NCBI GenBank assembly: GCA_031270605.1
Contig: JAISXG010000095.1
Span: 1 to 48,896, forward strand
Direction: 5' to 3'
Source of the DNA: Oscillospiraceae bacterium
Lineage (GTDB): Bacteria; Bacillota; Clostridia; Oscillospirales; Acutalibacteraceae
Length of the DNA stretch: 48,896 bases
In this document: positions 32,356-41,798 of the stretch, piece after piece
Layout: each line of letters opens with the position of its first letter
How positions within the stretch are numbered: position 1 is the stretch's first letter
Translations under genes and position numbers: made by a program
Notes under the pieces: model-generated
Told to the model about the DNA's origin: nothing
Databases searched by the model: none
What the model saw: only the letters and a program-made list of their open reading frames with translations

Positions 32356-33690
32356 ATGTTTCAAACAATTATCAATGCATGGAAAGTTGCTGATTTGCGC
32401 AAAAAAATTCTTTTCACCGCGCTGATTCTTTTAATCTTCAGAATCGGCTCTGCGATTCCTGTTCCGTTCATCAATATTACTGACGGCATCATTTCCGCAA
32501 GCGAATCAAGCGCCTCGTTTTTGAACTATCTGGCCCTGATGGCCGGTGAAGCGTTCAACTACGGAACCTTGTTTGCGATGTCCGTTACTCCCTACATTAA
32601 CGCCTCCATCATCATTCAGCTCCTGACGGTCGCGATTCCCGCATTGGAACGCCTTTCAAAAGAGGGCGAGGAAGGCCGCAAGAAGATCAACAAGATCACG
32701 CGGTATTTTTCCCTTGCGCTCGCGGCATTGCAGAGCACGGCATACTTCGTGTATTTGCGCAGCAGGGATTTCCTGACGTTGAGCGCGGACGGCACCGCAT
32801 ATACCGGTTTTTGGCTGGTCTTCCAGGCCGTGGTTGTTATCTTCGTGTTAACTGCCGGCACGGCGCTTGTGATGTGGCTGGGTGAGCAGATCAACGATAA
32901 GGGCATCGGCAACGGTATCTCAATGATTCTGTTTGCCGGCATTCTTTCGAGGATTCCCGCAACGGTTAGTGCGCTTTATGAAAACATGAATCAGGGCGGC
33001 GCGTATTTTGTGCTTGTTCCGATTGCGGCTGTTTCTTTGCTGTTGATGGTCGTGTTTATTGTGTGGATGGACAATGCCGAGCACCGCATTCCGGTGCAGT
33101 ACGCAAAACGCGTTGTCGGCCGCAAGATGTATGGCGGGCAAAGCTCTCATATTCCGCTGAAGGTGAATATGTCCGGTGTGCTCCCCGTTATTTTTGCAGG
33201 CTCGATTCTTTCGCTTCCCCCCACGATTGAGATGTTTGTGAAACCGGCAACTGATTGGCCGGCCGACTCTTTCTGGGGTATGTTCTTCGGTTGGTTCCAG
33301 TCTACACATTGGGTATATGCAATTATCTACTTCATTTTAATCATTTTCTTTGCTTATTTCTATTCGGCGATTCAATACAACCCGATTGAGATGGCGAACA
33401 ACATCCGCAAAAACAGCGGCGCGATCCCGGGCATCCGCCCCGGCAAGCCCACCAGTGATTATATCATGAAGGTCATGTCAAAAATCACGCTGCTCGGCGC
33501 GCTTTTGCTGAGCGTTATCGCCCTGTTCCCCATTATTTTCGGCTTGATCGCAAACGCACTCGAAAGACCGGTGGGCGGCTTGTCTATCGGCGGCACCTCC
33601 ATCATCATTATGGTCGGTGTTGCGCTTGAGACGGTCCGTCAGCTGGAAAGCCAGATGATGATGCGGCACTACAAAGGATTCTTAGATTAA
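32356..33690 (+). CDS. secY: Protein translocase subunit SecY
   Basis: The 444-residue channel subunit of the Sec translocon has ten membrane helices. FTALILLIFRIGSAIPVPFI begins helix 1; TPYINASIIIQLLTVAIPAL, GIGNGISMILFAGI and the cytoplasmic loop VPVQYAKRVVGRKMYGGQ-type sequence are family-typical. It partners SecE and SecG, which are encoded elsewhere. AAGGAG lies 13 bases upstream, a rather long gap, but no better start exists. The last codons are repeated immediately downstream (33676-33735). Confidence 0.97.
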   Translation: MFQTIINAWKVADLRKKILFTALILLIFRIGSAIPVPFINITDGIISASESSASFLNYLALMAGEAFNYGTLFAMSVTPYINASIIIQLLTVAIPALERLSKEGEEGRKKINKITRYFSLALAALQSTAYFVYLRSRDFLTLSADGTAYTGFWLVFQAVVVIFVLTAGTALVMWLGEQINDKGIGNGISMILFAGILSRIPATVSALYENMNQGGAYFVLVPIAAVSLLLMVVFIVWMDNAEHRIPVQYAKRVVGRKMYGGQSSHIPLKVNMSGVLPVIFAGSILSLPPTIEMFVKPATDWPADSFWGMFFGWFQSTHWVYAIIYFILIIFFAYFYSAIQYNPIEMANNIRKNSGAIPGIRPGKPTSDYIMKVMSKITLLGALLLSVIALFPIIFGLIANALERPVGGLSIGGTSIIIMVGVALETVRQLESQMMMRHYKGFLD

Positions 33691-33735
33691 AATGGATCCT
33701 TCAGGATTCTTAGACTAAAGCATGAATCCTGCTGA
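33676..33735 (+). repeat. Imperfect tandem duplication at the secY 3' end
   Basis: GGATTCTTAGATTAAA (from 33676) covers the last codons and stop of secY and recurs as GGATTCTTAGACTAAA from 33704. The following ATGGATCCTTCA / ATGAATCCTGCTGA also resemble each other. The unit is about 28 bp, not a multiple of three, and the second copy is non-coding. Confidence 0.65.
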
Positions 33736-33764
33736 ATGCCTCAATCATGAATGGAGTGTCATAT

Positions 33765-34403
33765 TTGAATTTGATTTTTCTTGGCGCCCCGGGCGCCGGC
33801 AAGGGTACGCAGGCCGAGATTGTGAGTGAAAAATATCGCATTCCGGCGGTGTCCACGGGCAACATCATCCGCGAGGCCCTGAAAAACGGCACGCCCACGG
33901 GCCTGCAGGCAAAAGCCTACATCGACGCGGGCAAGCTTGTTCCCGACGATGTGGTGATCGCCATCATCAAGGAGCGCCTTGCCGCGGATGACTGCAAAAA
34001 CGGTTTCATTCTCGACGGATTCCCGCGCACCATTCCTCAGGCCGAGGCGCTTGACGAAATGGGCGTTCCGATCGACAAGGTCGTCAACATTTTTGTTGCG
34101 GACGACCGGATCGTCAAGCGGATGTCCGGCAGGCGGGTTTGCTCCGCTTGCGGCAACTCCTATCACCTTGACTATAAAAGGCCCAAGGTTGAGGGTGTTT
34201 GCGACGCCTGCGGCAGTGCGCTTGTGCAGAGGAAGGACGACGCGCCCGAAACGGTTTCGGAGCGTTTGCGCGTCTATCACGAAGAAACCCAGCCCCTTGA
34301 GGATTACTACGGGAAGAAAGGCAAGCTTCTTGTGGTGCAGGGTCAGGAAAAGGTGGAGGACACCACCGCCCTGACACTGAACATTTTGGAGGATAACGCA
34401 TGA
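33765..34403 (+). CDS. adk: Adenylate kinase
   Basis: This 212-residue enzyme catalyses ATP + AMP to 2 ADP. The P-loop is GAPGAGKGTQAE (7-18), the AMP-binding part includes STGNIIREA, and DGFPRT lies near residue 85. The lid holds a four-cysteine zinc site (CSACGNSYHLDYKRP...CDACG). The start is TTG 33765, six bases after GGAGTG; ATG 33747 lies before that site. It overlaps map by four bases. Confidence 0.97.
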   Translation: MNLIFLGAPGAGKGTQAEIVSEKYRIPAVSTGNIIREALKNGTPTGLQAKAYIDAGKLVPDDVVIAIIKERLAADDCKNGFILDGFPRTIPQAEALDEMGVPIDKVVNIFVADDRIVKRMSGRRVCSACGNSYHLDYKRPKVEGVCDACGSALVQRKDDAPETVSERLRVYHEETQPLEDYYGKKGKLLVVQGQEKVEDTTALTLNILEDNA

Positions 34404-35155
34404 TTGTGCTCAAAACACGCCGCGAGATTGATCTCATGCGTGAAGCAGGCCGCATTGCGGCCCGAGCATTAAAGCTTGCCGGGGAGGCTGTTGCTCCGGG
34501 GGTGACCACCGCAGAGATTGATGCGCTGGCCCGGAGGTATATTGAAAAACAGGGCGCTGTGCCCTCATTCCTAAATTATAACGGTTTTCCCGCGGCGGCA
34601 TGTATATCCATAAATCATGAGGTAATTCATGGAATCCCCTCCCGAAACCGCGTGATTGCGGAAGGCGACCTGGTCAGCATTGACCTTGGCGCCACGCTCG
34701 GTGGCTTCGTTGGCGACAATGCCGCGACCTTTATGGCCGGTAAGGTTAGCGAACAGGCTGAAAAGCTGTGCAAAACAACGCAGGAATCGCTGGTTGCGGG
34801 TTTGCAGGCGGCGGTTGCGGGCAACCGGCTGGGCGATATCGGCCATGCTGTGCAGAAGCATTGCGAGTCGAGAGGCTTTTCGGTCGTGCGGCAGTACACC
34901 GGCCACGGTGTGGGCAAACAACTACATGAAGATCCTTCGGTTCCCAATTACGGCGCGCCCGGACGGGGCGTGCGGCTGCTGCCGGGCATGACGCTTGCTA
35001 TTGAACCGATGGTCAATGAAGGCTCTGCCGGGATTGACCATTTGCCGGACGGCTGGACGGTTGTTACGGCAGACAGAAAGCTTTCCGCGCATTTTGAGCA
35101 CACAATCGCCATCACGAAGGACGGGGAATGTATTATTCTCACGTTGCCGGACTGA
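34400..35155 (+). CDS. map: Methionine aminopeptidase type I
   Basis: The 251-residue enzyme removes the N-terminal methionine from nascent proteins. The pita-bread metal ligands are visible: Asp in VSIDLGA, Asp in VGDNAATF (usually GDSA), His in YTGHGVGKQLHEDP, Glu in LAIEPMVNEG and Glu in FEHTIAIT. The N-terminal SH3-binding zinc finger of some forms is absent. The start overlaps the adk stop, so translation is coupled. Confidence 0.96.
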   Translation: MIVLKTRREIDLMREAGRIAARALKLAGEAVAPGVTTAEIDALARRYIEKQGAVPSFLNYNGFPAAACISINHEVIHGIPSRNRVIAEGDLVSIDLGATLGGFVGDNAATFMAGKVSEQAEKLCKTTQESLVAGLQAAVAGNRLGDIGHAVQKHCESRGFSVVRQYTGHGVGKQLHEDPSVPNYGAPGRGVRLLPGMTLAIEPMVNEGSAGIDHLPDGWTVVTADRKLSAHFEHTIAITKDGECIILTLPD

Positions 35156-35181
35156 TGGGGTGAGGAAAGCGGTGAAGGCGT

Positions 35182-35448
35182 ATGCACGTTGGTCAGGTTG
35201 TAATCAGCAAGGCCGGGCGGGATAAGGGCTATCTTCTCGTGATTGTCTCTGTTCGCGGCGAAGCAGTGTTTGTTTGTGACGGAAGGGAAAGGCCGCTCCA
35301 AAAACCCAAGCGGAAAAACCCGAAGCACATTGCGCTTACAAACATTTGCCTTGATGAAACCGCAATGGCGGGCAACCGCGCTTTGCGAAAAGCGCTGACA
35401 TGCTTGCAAGGCGAGCGGAATAGCTTTGAACAACGTGGGGCATGTTGA
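35182..35448 (+). CDS. KOW-domain RNA-binding protein
   Basis: The small basic protein of 88 residues begins [20 protein letters not shown], a KOW motif like that of the L14e/L6e/L27e ribosomal protein group. A lysine/arginine-rich stretch with proline ([20 protein letters not shown]) follows. Proteins of this kind occur between map and infA in many Firmicutes and are thought to bind RNA or ribosomes; no defined function is known to me. GAAGG lies close to the ATG and GAGGAAAG lies further upstream. It lies in the operon 26 bp after map. Confidence 0.8.
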   Translation: MHVGQVVISKAGRDKGYLLVIVSVRGEAVFVCDGRERPLQKPKRKNPKHIALTNICLDETAMAGNRALRKALTCLQGERNSFEQRGAC

Positions 35449-35567
35449 AAACGAGGCGTGGCTATTTCAGCCTCTGTTTTAAAAAAGGAACTTTTTCGTG
35501 TGCCGCACCTGTGCGGTATTATGGTGCACAGAGGGTTCCGTCTCGTAGCGAAAGGGTGGTCATAAGA

Positions 35568-35786
35568 ATGTCCAAACAGGATATGATCGAAGTTGAGGGT
35601 ACTGTAGTTGAAGCGCTGCCCAACGCCAACTTCAAGGTTGAACTTGAAAACGGTGCTCAGATACTGGCTACAATCTCGGGAAAGTTGCGCATGAATTACA
35701 TCCGCATTCTTCCCGGCGACAAGGTGACGGTTGAGGTTTCGCCATATGACCTCACCAGAGGGCGCATAACTTGGCGAACAAAGTGA
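35568..35786 (+). CDS. infA: Translation initiation factor IF-1
   Basis: This 72-residue OB-fold factor binds the A site of the 30S subunit. [40 protein letters not shown] and [12 protein letters not shown] match the family closely. ATG 35568 is fixed by homology and by AAAGGGTGG seven to eight bases upstream. Confidence 0.97.
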   Translation: MSKQDMIEVEGTVVEALPNANFKVELENGAQILATISGKLRMNYIRILPGDKVTVEVSPYDLTRGRITWRTK

Positions 35787-35905
35787 GATGACCTTTCGGG
35801 GTTTCTCTATATAAAGATGTGGATTTTAGATATTGGATTTTGCCCCAAACCGGCGCATCTGACATCTAATGTTTGACATCGACATCTATCTTAGGAGGTA
35901 GCAGA

Positions 35906-36019
35906 ATGAAAGTCAGACCTTCTGTAAAGAAAATTTGCGAGAAGTGCAAAATTATTAAACGCAAAGGGAGAGTCATGGTCATCTGTGAAAATCCCAAGCA
36001 TAAGCAGCGTCAGGGCTAA
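35906..36019 (+). CDS. rpmJ: 50S ribosomal protein L36
   Basis: This is a gene of 37 codons. The product begins [20 protein letters not shown] and ends [11 protein letters not shown], with the zinc ligands Cys11, Cys14, Cys27 and His32, so it is the zinc-containing form. AGGAGG lies seven bases before the ATG. The 119-bp gap after infA holds TAGAT/ATCTA-type partial inverted repeats and nothing else identifiable. Confidence 0.97.
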   Translation: MKVRPSVKKICEKCKIIKRKGRVMVICENPKHKQRQG

Positions 36020-36055
36020 GGCTCTGATAGACCGTTAATGGAGGTGCATTGACAA

Positions 36056-36424
36056 ATGGCACGTATATCCGGTGTCGACCTTCCGAGAGATAAGAGGATT
36101 GAAATCGGTCTCACTTATATCTTCGGAATCGGCCGTAAAACCGCAACTGACATTCTCAAAGCAACAGGCGTAAATCCCGACACACGCGTGAAGGATCTGT
36201 CGGAGGACGACGTTTCCAGGCTTCGTGAGTATATCGACCACAGCGTGAAAGTGGAAGGTGACCTCAGAAGAGATATCGCGTTTGACATTAAAAGGCTGAT
36301 TGAAATCGGCAGCTATCGCGGCATCCGCCACCGTAAGGGGCTCCCCGTGCGCGGCCAGCGTTCAAAGACCAATGCGCGCACGCGCAAAGGCCCGAAGAAG
36401 ACAATCGCCAACAAGAAAAAGTAA
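36056..36424 (+). CDS. rpsM: 30S ribosomal protein S13
   Basis: The 122-residue head protein begins [21 protein letters not shown] helix-two-turn-helix region contains [18 protein letters not shown], and the basic tail is [18 protein letters not shown]. It contacts the P-site tRNA. It is the first ribosomal gene after rpmJ. Confidence 0.97.
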   Translation: MARISGVDLPRDKRIEIGLTYIFGIGRKTATDILKATGVNPDTRVKDLSEDDVSRLREYIDHSVKVEGDLRRDIAFDIKRLIEIGSYRGIRHRKGLPVRGQRSKTNARTRKGPKKTIANKKK

Positions 36425-36436
36425 GGAGGTTAGATT

Positions 36437-36838
36437 ATGGCTAAAGCAACACCCAAAAAAGGTGCGATTCGCAAGCGCCGTGAGCGTAAAAATGTGGAAC
36501 GCGGCGCAGTCCATATTCAATCCACCTTCAATAATACCATCATCACGATTACCGACACCCAGGGCAACACGATTTCATGGGCAAGCGCGGGCGAAATGGG
36601 CTTTCGCGGCTCAAGAAAATCCACGCCCTATGCCGCGCAGACAGCTGCCGAAACAGCCGCGAAAACAGCGATTGACCACGGCATGAAAACGGTTGAGGTA
36701 TATGTGAAAGGTCCCGGCGCCGGGCGCGAGGCCGCGATCAGAGCATTGCAGACAGCCGGCCTGGAAGTCAACATGATCAAAGACGTGACTCCCATCCCGC
36801 ACAATGGCTGCCGCCCGCCCAAGAGAAGGCGCGTATAG
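36437..36838 (+). CDS. rpsK: 30S ribosomal protein S11
   Basis: This is a 133-residue platform protein. [38 protein letters not shown] and the C-terminal [16 protein letters not shown] are diagnostic. AAGGAGG lies seven bases before the ATG. Confidence 0.97.
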   Translation: MAKATPKKGAIRKRRERKNVERGAVHIQSTFNNTIITITDTQGNTISWASAGEMGFRGSRKSTPYAAQTAAETAAKTAIDHGMKTVEVYVKGPGAGREAAIRALQTAGLEVNMIKDVTPIPHNGCRPPKRRRV

Positions 36839-36866
36839 CCGAATTTTTAGGAGGTGTAATTCACAC

Positions 36867-37493
36867 ATGGCAAGATATACCGGTGCAGTATGCAAAATGT
36901 GCCGCCGCGAGGGAAAAAAGCTTTTTCTGAAAGGTGACAGATGCTACACAAATAAATGTTCCATTGATCGCCGCAATTACGCTCCCGGCCAGCATGGGCA
37001 AGGGCGCAAAAAAGCTTCCGAATACGGCCTTCAGCTGCGCGCAAAACAGCAGGCAAGACGTTTTTACGGCATCAGCGAAAGCCAGTTCCATAAATATTTT
37101 TTGATGGCTGAGCGCAAACAGGGCGTGACGGGTTTCAACCTGCTTCGCATCTGCGAAAGCCGCCTTGACAATATTGTTTATCTGTTGGGTTTTGCGGGCT
37201 CCCGCGCGGAGGCAAGACAGCTTGTGAATCACGGCCATTTCCTTGTAAACGGCGCGAAGGTCGACATTCCTTCCTACCTTTGCAAAGAGGGCGACCTGGT
37301 TGCCGTCAAAAAAAAGAGCCTGGATTCCGATAAGTTCAAAGCACTCATTGAAACAAACGAAAAACGTGCCGTTTCTCCGTGGCTTGATTTGAAGCGCGAC
37401 ACGGCAGAGGGCAAAATCATCAGCCTGCCAGAAAGAGATCAGATTGAAGCCCCCGTTGAAGAGCATCTGATCGTTGAGTTCTATTCGAAATAA
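36867..37493 (+). CDS. rpsD: 30S ribosomal protein S4, zinc-containing
   Basis: This 208-residue assembly initiator of the small subunit carries an N-terminal four-cysteine zinc site ([10 protein letters not shown]...CYTNKC), an S4 RNA-binding domain ([28 protein letters not shown]) and the C-terminal HLIVEFYSK. The start at 36867 gives [22 protein letters not shown] is about 12 bases upstream, slightly long. Confidence 0.97.
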   Translation: MARYTGAVCKMCRREGKKLFLKGDRCYTNKCSIDRRNYAPGQHGQGRKKASEYGLQLRAKQQARRFYGISESQFHKYFLMAERKQGVTGFNLLRICESRLDNIVYLLGFAGSRAEARQLVNHGHFLVNGAKVDIPSYLCKEGDLVAVKKKSLDSDKFKALIETNEKRAVSPWLDLKRDTAEGKIISLPERDQIEAPVEEHLIVEFYSK

Positions 37494-37593
37494 TCACTGA
37501 ATAGAAAGACAGGATTTTCCCGAAGCGGCAAGGGTTGCGCACAGCATATGCTGCCGCATAAAAGCCGCATTACTTTCCAAGGAGGGTTTTGAA

Positions 37594-38544
37594 ATGATAG
37601 GAATCGAGAAGCCCAGTATAGGAGCAGTTGACTTAACTCCCGACGGCGTGCATGGCCTGTTTACTCTGGAACCGCTGGAGCGCGGCTACGGCACAACGCT
37701 TGGAAACAGTCTGCGCAGAGTTCTCTTATCTTCATTGCAGGGTTATGCGATCACGGCCGTGAAAATTGACGGCGTGCTGCATGAGTTCACGACGATAGAA
37801 GGGGTCAAGGAGGATGTGACGGAGATCGTTCTGAATTTGAAGAGCGTGATTCTGAAAATTCACGGCCAGGGCCCCAAAAAGATGTATGTTGATTTCAGCG
37901 GTGAAGGCGAACTGACCGCAGGCGACATTCAGGCTGATTCGGACGTTGAAATTATCAACCCCGACCAGCACATTGCCACACTGAACGCGGACGCCCACAT
38001 GAAAATGGAACTCACGGCGAACGCGGGCAGGGGCTATAAATCAGCAGAGCGCAATAAACAGGAAATGGCTCCCGAAATCGGTGTGATCGCCGTTGACTCC
38101 ATTTATACGCCTGTGCTGAAAGTAAATTATACTGTAGAGAACACCCGTGTCGGCAACATCACCGACTACGACAAGCTCAGTCTTGAAGTGTTGACAAACG
38201 GAACCATCACCGCGAAGGACGCGGTTTCGTTTGCCGCCAAGATTCTCAACGAACACCTCAATCTCTTCATTGACCTTTCAGACGAAGTGGGCAATACGGA
38301 GATCATGGTCGTCAAGGACGACAGCGGTAAAGAGCAGATTCTCGAGATGACCGTTGAGGAGCTTGACCTTTCAGTGCGCTCTTTCAACTGCTTGAAGAGA
38401 GCGAACATCCACAAGGTAGAAGACCTGATCAGCAGAACAGAGGACGAAATGATGCGCGTGCGCAACCTCGGCCGCAAATCCCTCGACGAGGTGATCGCGA
38501 AGCTGCATTCCCTCGGCCTGGATTTGAGAAGCGAGGACGAATAA
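37594..38544 (+). CDS. rpoA: RNA polymerase subunit alpha
   Basis: The 316-residue protein has the N-terminal assembly domain ([20 protein letters not shown], the dimer interface) and the C-terminal DNA- and activator-binding domain ([39 protein letters not shown]). AAGGAGG lies seven to eight bases before the ATG. It is followed by rplQ after 75 bp. Confidence 0.98.
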   Translation: MIGIEKPSIGAVDLTPDGVHGLFTLEPLERGYGTTLGNSLRRVLLSSLQGYAITAVKIDGVLHEFTTIEGVKEDVTEIVLNLKSVILKIHGQGPKKMYVDFSGEGELTAGDIQADSDVEIINPDQHIATLNADAHMKMELTANAGRGYKSAERNKQEMAPEIGVIAVDSIYTPVLKVNYTVENTRVGNITDYDKLSLEVLTNGTITAKDAVSFAAKILNEHLNLFIDLSDEVGNTEIMVVKDDSGKEQILEMTVEELDLSVRSFNCLKRANIHKVEDLISRTEDEMMRVRNLGRKSLDEVIAKLHSLGLDLRSEDE

Positions 38545-38619
38545 GCGTTTGTTTTGCAAGTGTCAGAGTAAGCGTGCGCCCGGTGTGGGGTGCGCGCAAC
38601 ACGTAAAGGAGTGATTTTT

Positions 38620-38961
38620 ATGCCAGGAACCAGAAAACTTGGCAGGCCTACCGATCACCGCAAGGCCATGCTCAGGGCAATGGTAACTTTTCTTTTAGAA
38701 AACGGCAGAATAGAAACCACCGTTACAAGGGCGAAAGAAGTTCGCGCCATGGCCGAGAAGATGATTACCCTCGGCAAAGCGGACTCTCTTCATAATAAGA
38801 GGCAGGCTTTGGCCTATGTCACAAAAGAGGACGTAGTCAAAAAGCTGTTTGACGAAATCGGCCCCAAGTATCGGGAAACCAACGGCGGTTATTGCCGCAT
38901 CGTGAAAACCGGCCCCCGCCGCGGCGACGCAGCGGAGATGTGCATCATCGAGCTGGTGTAA
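38620..38961 (+). CDS. rplQ: 50S ribosomal protein L17
   Basis: This is the 113-residue last gene of the superoperon. [36 protein letters not shown] and [20 protein letters not shown] are typical. AAAGGAG precedes ATG 38620. The ecfA/ecfT and truA genes that often follow in Firmicutes are absent here; a strong terminator follows instead. Confidence 0.97.
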   Translation: MPGTRKLGRPTDHRKAMLRAMVTFLLENGRIETTVTRAKEVRAMAEKMITLGKADSLHNKRQALAYVTKEDVVKKLFDEIGPKYRETNGGYCRIVKTGPRRGDAAEMCIIELV

Positions 38962-38987
38962 TAAAACCAAAGCTGTTTATGCAGTGA

Positions 38988-39031
38988 AAAACAGGAGCAT
39001 TCCGTGAGGAATGGCTCCTGTTTGTTTTTTT
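38988..39031 (+). terminator. Terminator of the ribosomal superoperon
   Basis: CAGGAGCATTCC and GGAATGGCTCCTG form a long stem (with one unpaired base, loop GTGA), with flanking AAA/TTT pairing, followed by a long T-run at 39021-39031. Confidence 0.9.
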
Positions 39032-39083
39032 GTGATGATTTTAGAGAGTTTTATATTTTCTTTCTGTAACTATAGCTGCTTTA

Positions 39084-39869
39084 TTAATTAAAGCTCTCAA
39101 GCTTTGCAGAAACCCGCAGGATTTTTCTTGCGCAGGCAGCCGAAACATTGCCATCTCCAAAGATGTCGGCCACTTTTTTCTGCTGTTCCGTCAGCGTTAT
39201 CAGCTTGGCGGAAGCCCGCAGGCACATGCGTGCGTCTGCGGCAGTGATTTGCCCGTCGCCGTTCAGATCTCCCGTTGCATCTTTTAATTGAAGAACAACC
39301 TTAAAATACTCGCCTTCAAAATATCCGACAAATTGCTTATTTCCTGTCAGTGTTTTTAAATATTCCTCTTTTATTGTGACTACGGCGTTACAGCCGTTTG
39401 CTGTTACAGTATAATTTACGCTGTCAATTATGTCACCGCCATAGGTCATTTTTACGAGAGTGTTAAGAAATGGATCCAATCCCATGAATGTCACCGTGTT
39501 TGATTGAGAAGAGAAAAACCCGTCTGCCATAGATGGGGAGAGTCCTTCTGCGGATATAGTTGCCCAAAATGAATATCCGGAGCCGCTTGCTTTCAATGTT
39601 TTAATATATTCTTCTTTTAAAGTTATGATAGTATTGTTATTTGTTTCCATCACAGTATAATTTGAGCTGGCAACGTCTGATTCACCATAAGTAAGTTTGA
39701 TGAAAAGCGCAGAAGGTTGGTCAAGGCTCACAGTGGCATCCCCTTCGCCAGTCCATGTGTCAAAATTATACAGCCTGACCATACATGCACTGGCGCTTGG
39801 TGCTATGAGTGCGGCAAGCAGAATAATAGCCATCACAGCCACAAATGCTTTTTGATGTGTTTTTTTCAT
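39084..39869 (-). CDS. Secreted protein with X2-like repeats and C-terminal dockerin
   Basis: This is a 261-residue exported protein. The signal peptide ends near SASA (about 28). Two related beta-type segments follow, each with (S)xNYTV...TIKEEYLKTL-like motifs (about 69-92 and 152-174), recalling CBM_X2 modules. A type I dockerin occupies 199-261. Its first calcium loop, GDLNGDGQITAADAR, is intact; the second, ADIFGDGNVSAACAR, is divergent, with Cys in place of Asp. Dockerins bind cohesins on scaffoldins; no cohesin lies in this window. AAGGAG lies about 10 bases before the ATG. It converges with the ribosomal superoperon. Confidence 0.85.
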   Translation of the reverse strand: MKKTHQKAFVAVMAIILLAALIAPSASACMVRLYNFDTWTGEGDATVSLDQPSALFIKLTYGESDVASSNYTVMETNNNTIITLKEEYIKTLKASGSGYSFWATISAEGLSPSMADGFFSSQSNTVTFMGLDPFLNTLVKMTYGGDIIDSVNYTVTANGCNAVVTIKEEYLKTLTGNKQFVGYFEGEYFKVVLQLKDATGDLNGDGQITAADARMCLRASAKLITLTEQQKKVADIFGDGNVSAACARKILRVSAKLESFN

Positions 39870-40022
39870 AATAAATAAATCTCCTTAGATAGTTAGCGTT
39901 ATTCAGTTTGGCATTACAAAAAATTCTTGTTTTTAGCGAATTTTTCTGGTTCTGTTTGATTTTTCAAGAAAGAGAAATTAATAATACAGTGTTTAACGCA
40001 CTTTTTTCAAAAAAACCTTTAT

Positions 40023-40051
40023 ATTATAATTTTAATTGAAAATTATAGCAA
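40023..40051 (-). promoter_or_regulatory. Promoter of the C-terminal-dockerin gene
   Basis: On the minus strand, TTGCTA (plus 40046-40051) and TATAAT (plus 40023-40028) are 17 bp apart. The divergent AT-rich gap 39870-40263 contains no gene; a promoter for ypeB was not found with confidence. Confidence 0.65.
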
Positions 40052-40263
40052 AATCAATAGCTTTTTAGAATAAATTATAATTTTTAAAATGCTGTTGGTA
40101 TTATTTGTGATGCAGGCAAAAAGTGCATAGACAGCAAGCTTTCGGCAAAAATAGTTCAAAAGTAGCAACAAGATTATTTTTTGAAAGGTGGCGAAAGCGG
40201 GGCAGCGACACGGCAGGCGGCAGCTTTGAAGGTTTTGTCGTTTCGCGATGTGCCCTTTATCAT

Positions 40264-41628
40264 ATGGAAAACAAAAAAGAAAAAAAAAGAACCAGAAGAG
40301 GTAAAATCCGCGTTTTCAGCTTTTTAGGAGCGGTAATCATCGCATTGGGCGCGTTTGGCGTTTCTGAAAGCGCGAAGCGCAAAAGCTATGAGAGGTTGAT
40401 TTCGATTTCGCAGCAACGGGCCTTGAGTGAGCTGGGGACTTATCTTGACAATATCGAGCTGTCCTTAAAAAAAGGAAAATATGCGGCTTCGGCTCCCATG
40501 ATTTCAAATTTGGCGTCCACGCTCTGGCGGGATTCCACAGGCGCAAAAACAAGCCTTTCGCAGCTTGGCGCGGGTGAAACGCCGCTCGCGAACACCTATA
40601 AGTTTTTGTCGCAGGTGGGTGAGTTCACCATGGCGCTCAACCGCAAGGTGGCCGACGGCGGGCGTATCACAGAAGAAGAGAAAAAACAGCTGGAATCTTT
40701 TCAAAATTATGCGCAGGGCTTGTGTGAGCAACTGCACTATATGGAGCTCATGGTGGAAAACGGCAACCTCGATTTTGAGCGCATTGAGAGCACCCTGAGC
40801 CAAACCGCGGACAAGGAAGATGCGCCGGCCAACTTTATTGACACAATGAACAATGCCGAGCAGGCCCTGACGGATTACCCCACGCTTTTATATGACGGGC
40901 CGTTTGCGGACAATCTTGACCAAAAAGAGTCCTGCCTTTTGAAAGAGCATGCCGAAATTTCAAAAGACGAGGCGAAGGCGAAGGCGGCCGGTTTTGCGGA
41001 TGTGGACATCAACACCTTGGCGGAAGTAGATGATGAAGAGGGCAAAATGCCCTGTTATATCTTTGGGGGAAAGGATTTCACAATCAGCGTCACGAAAAAC
41101 GGCGGTCTGCTCAACTATATGCTGGGCAATGCTTATGCGGGCGAGGCCAAAATGGATGAGAAGGAAGCCGCCGCAAAAGCAAAGGAATATTTGAAAAAAC
41201 ACGGCTTTGAAAACATGAAAGAAAGTTACTATTCCACAGCCGACGGCATTTGCACGATCAATTTTGCCTATACAGAAAATGAAATTATTTATTATCCTGA
41301 CTTGATTAAGGTGAGCGTGGCGCTTGACACGGGGCGGGTCGTGTCTGTTGACGCGCGGGGATATATCATGAACCACCACAAGCGCTCGATCGATCAGGCG
41401 CCGCTTTCAATCAATGACTGCGCCGCAAAGCTCGCAACCGGCTTGCAGATTTTAAAGACCAGTCAGGCGGTCATTCCGAAAGACAACGGGGATGAGCGGT
41501 TCACCTATGAATTCCACTGCAAGGACGCGGCAGGGCAGGAAGTGCTGATTTATATCGACCCGAAAAACGGCGACGAAGCGGAGATTTTGCTGTTGATGTA
41601 TGCCGACGGGGGCATTTTGACAAAATAA
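40264..41628 (+). CDS. ypeB: Spore germination protein YpeB
   Basis: The protein of about 454 residues has an N-terminal membrane anchor (VFSFLGAVIIALGAFGV), a helical YpeB domain (RALSELGTYLDNIELSLKKG, APMISNLASTLWRDSTGA) and C-terminal PepSY-like repeats (EISKDEAKAKAAGFA, MDEKEAAAKAKEYLKKHGF). YpeB localises and controls the cortex-lytic enzyme SleB in spores. The start is uncertain: ATG 40264 fits the family but has no clear ribosome binding site, and the frame continues upstream to 40123. sleB, usually adjacent, is not in the window. Confidence 0.9.
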   Translation: MENKKEKKRTRRGKIRVFSFLGAVIIALGAFGVSESAKRKSYERLISISQQRALSELGTYLDNIELSLKKGKYAASAPMISNLASTLWRDSTGAKTSLSQLGAGETPLANTYKFLSQVGEFTMALNRKVADGGRITEEEKKQLESFQNYAQGLCEQLHYMELMVENGNLDFERIESTLSQTADKEDAPANFIDTMNNAEQALTDYPTLLYDGPFADNLDQKESCLLKEHAEISKDEAKAKAAGFADVDINTLAEVDDEEGKMPCYIFGGKDFTISVTKNGGLLNYMLGNAYAGEAKMDEKEAAAKAKEYLKKHGFENMKESYYSTADGICTINFAYTENEIIYYPDLIKVSVALDTGRVVSVDARGYIMNHHKRSIDQAPLSINDCAAKLATGLQILKTSQAVIPKDNGDERFTYEFHCKDAAGQEVLIYIDPKNGDEAEILLLMYADGGILTK

Positions 41629-41763
41629 TGTTCACTGAGCAAAGCAAAAAACAGTTCAAAGGTTGATAAGGATAGGTTTTCGCTTTGTTCAGCAGGCATA
41701 CAATAACCTGAAGGCTCAAAAATGAATAGCACAGGTTTTTTGGGGAAAACTTTTTAAAGCAGC

Positions 41764-41798
41764 CGTCGCGCTTCGTTGTTTTTGTGGCGCGGCGGCCG
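41764..41798 (+). other. GC-rich stem-loop between ypeB and the small lipoprotein
   Basis: GCCGTCGCG and CGCGGCGGC can pair across a T-rich loop, about 135 bp after ypeB. It may be a terminator remnant or mRNA structure. No other feature is evident in the 250-bp gap. Confidence 0.35.
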
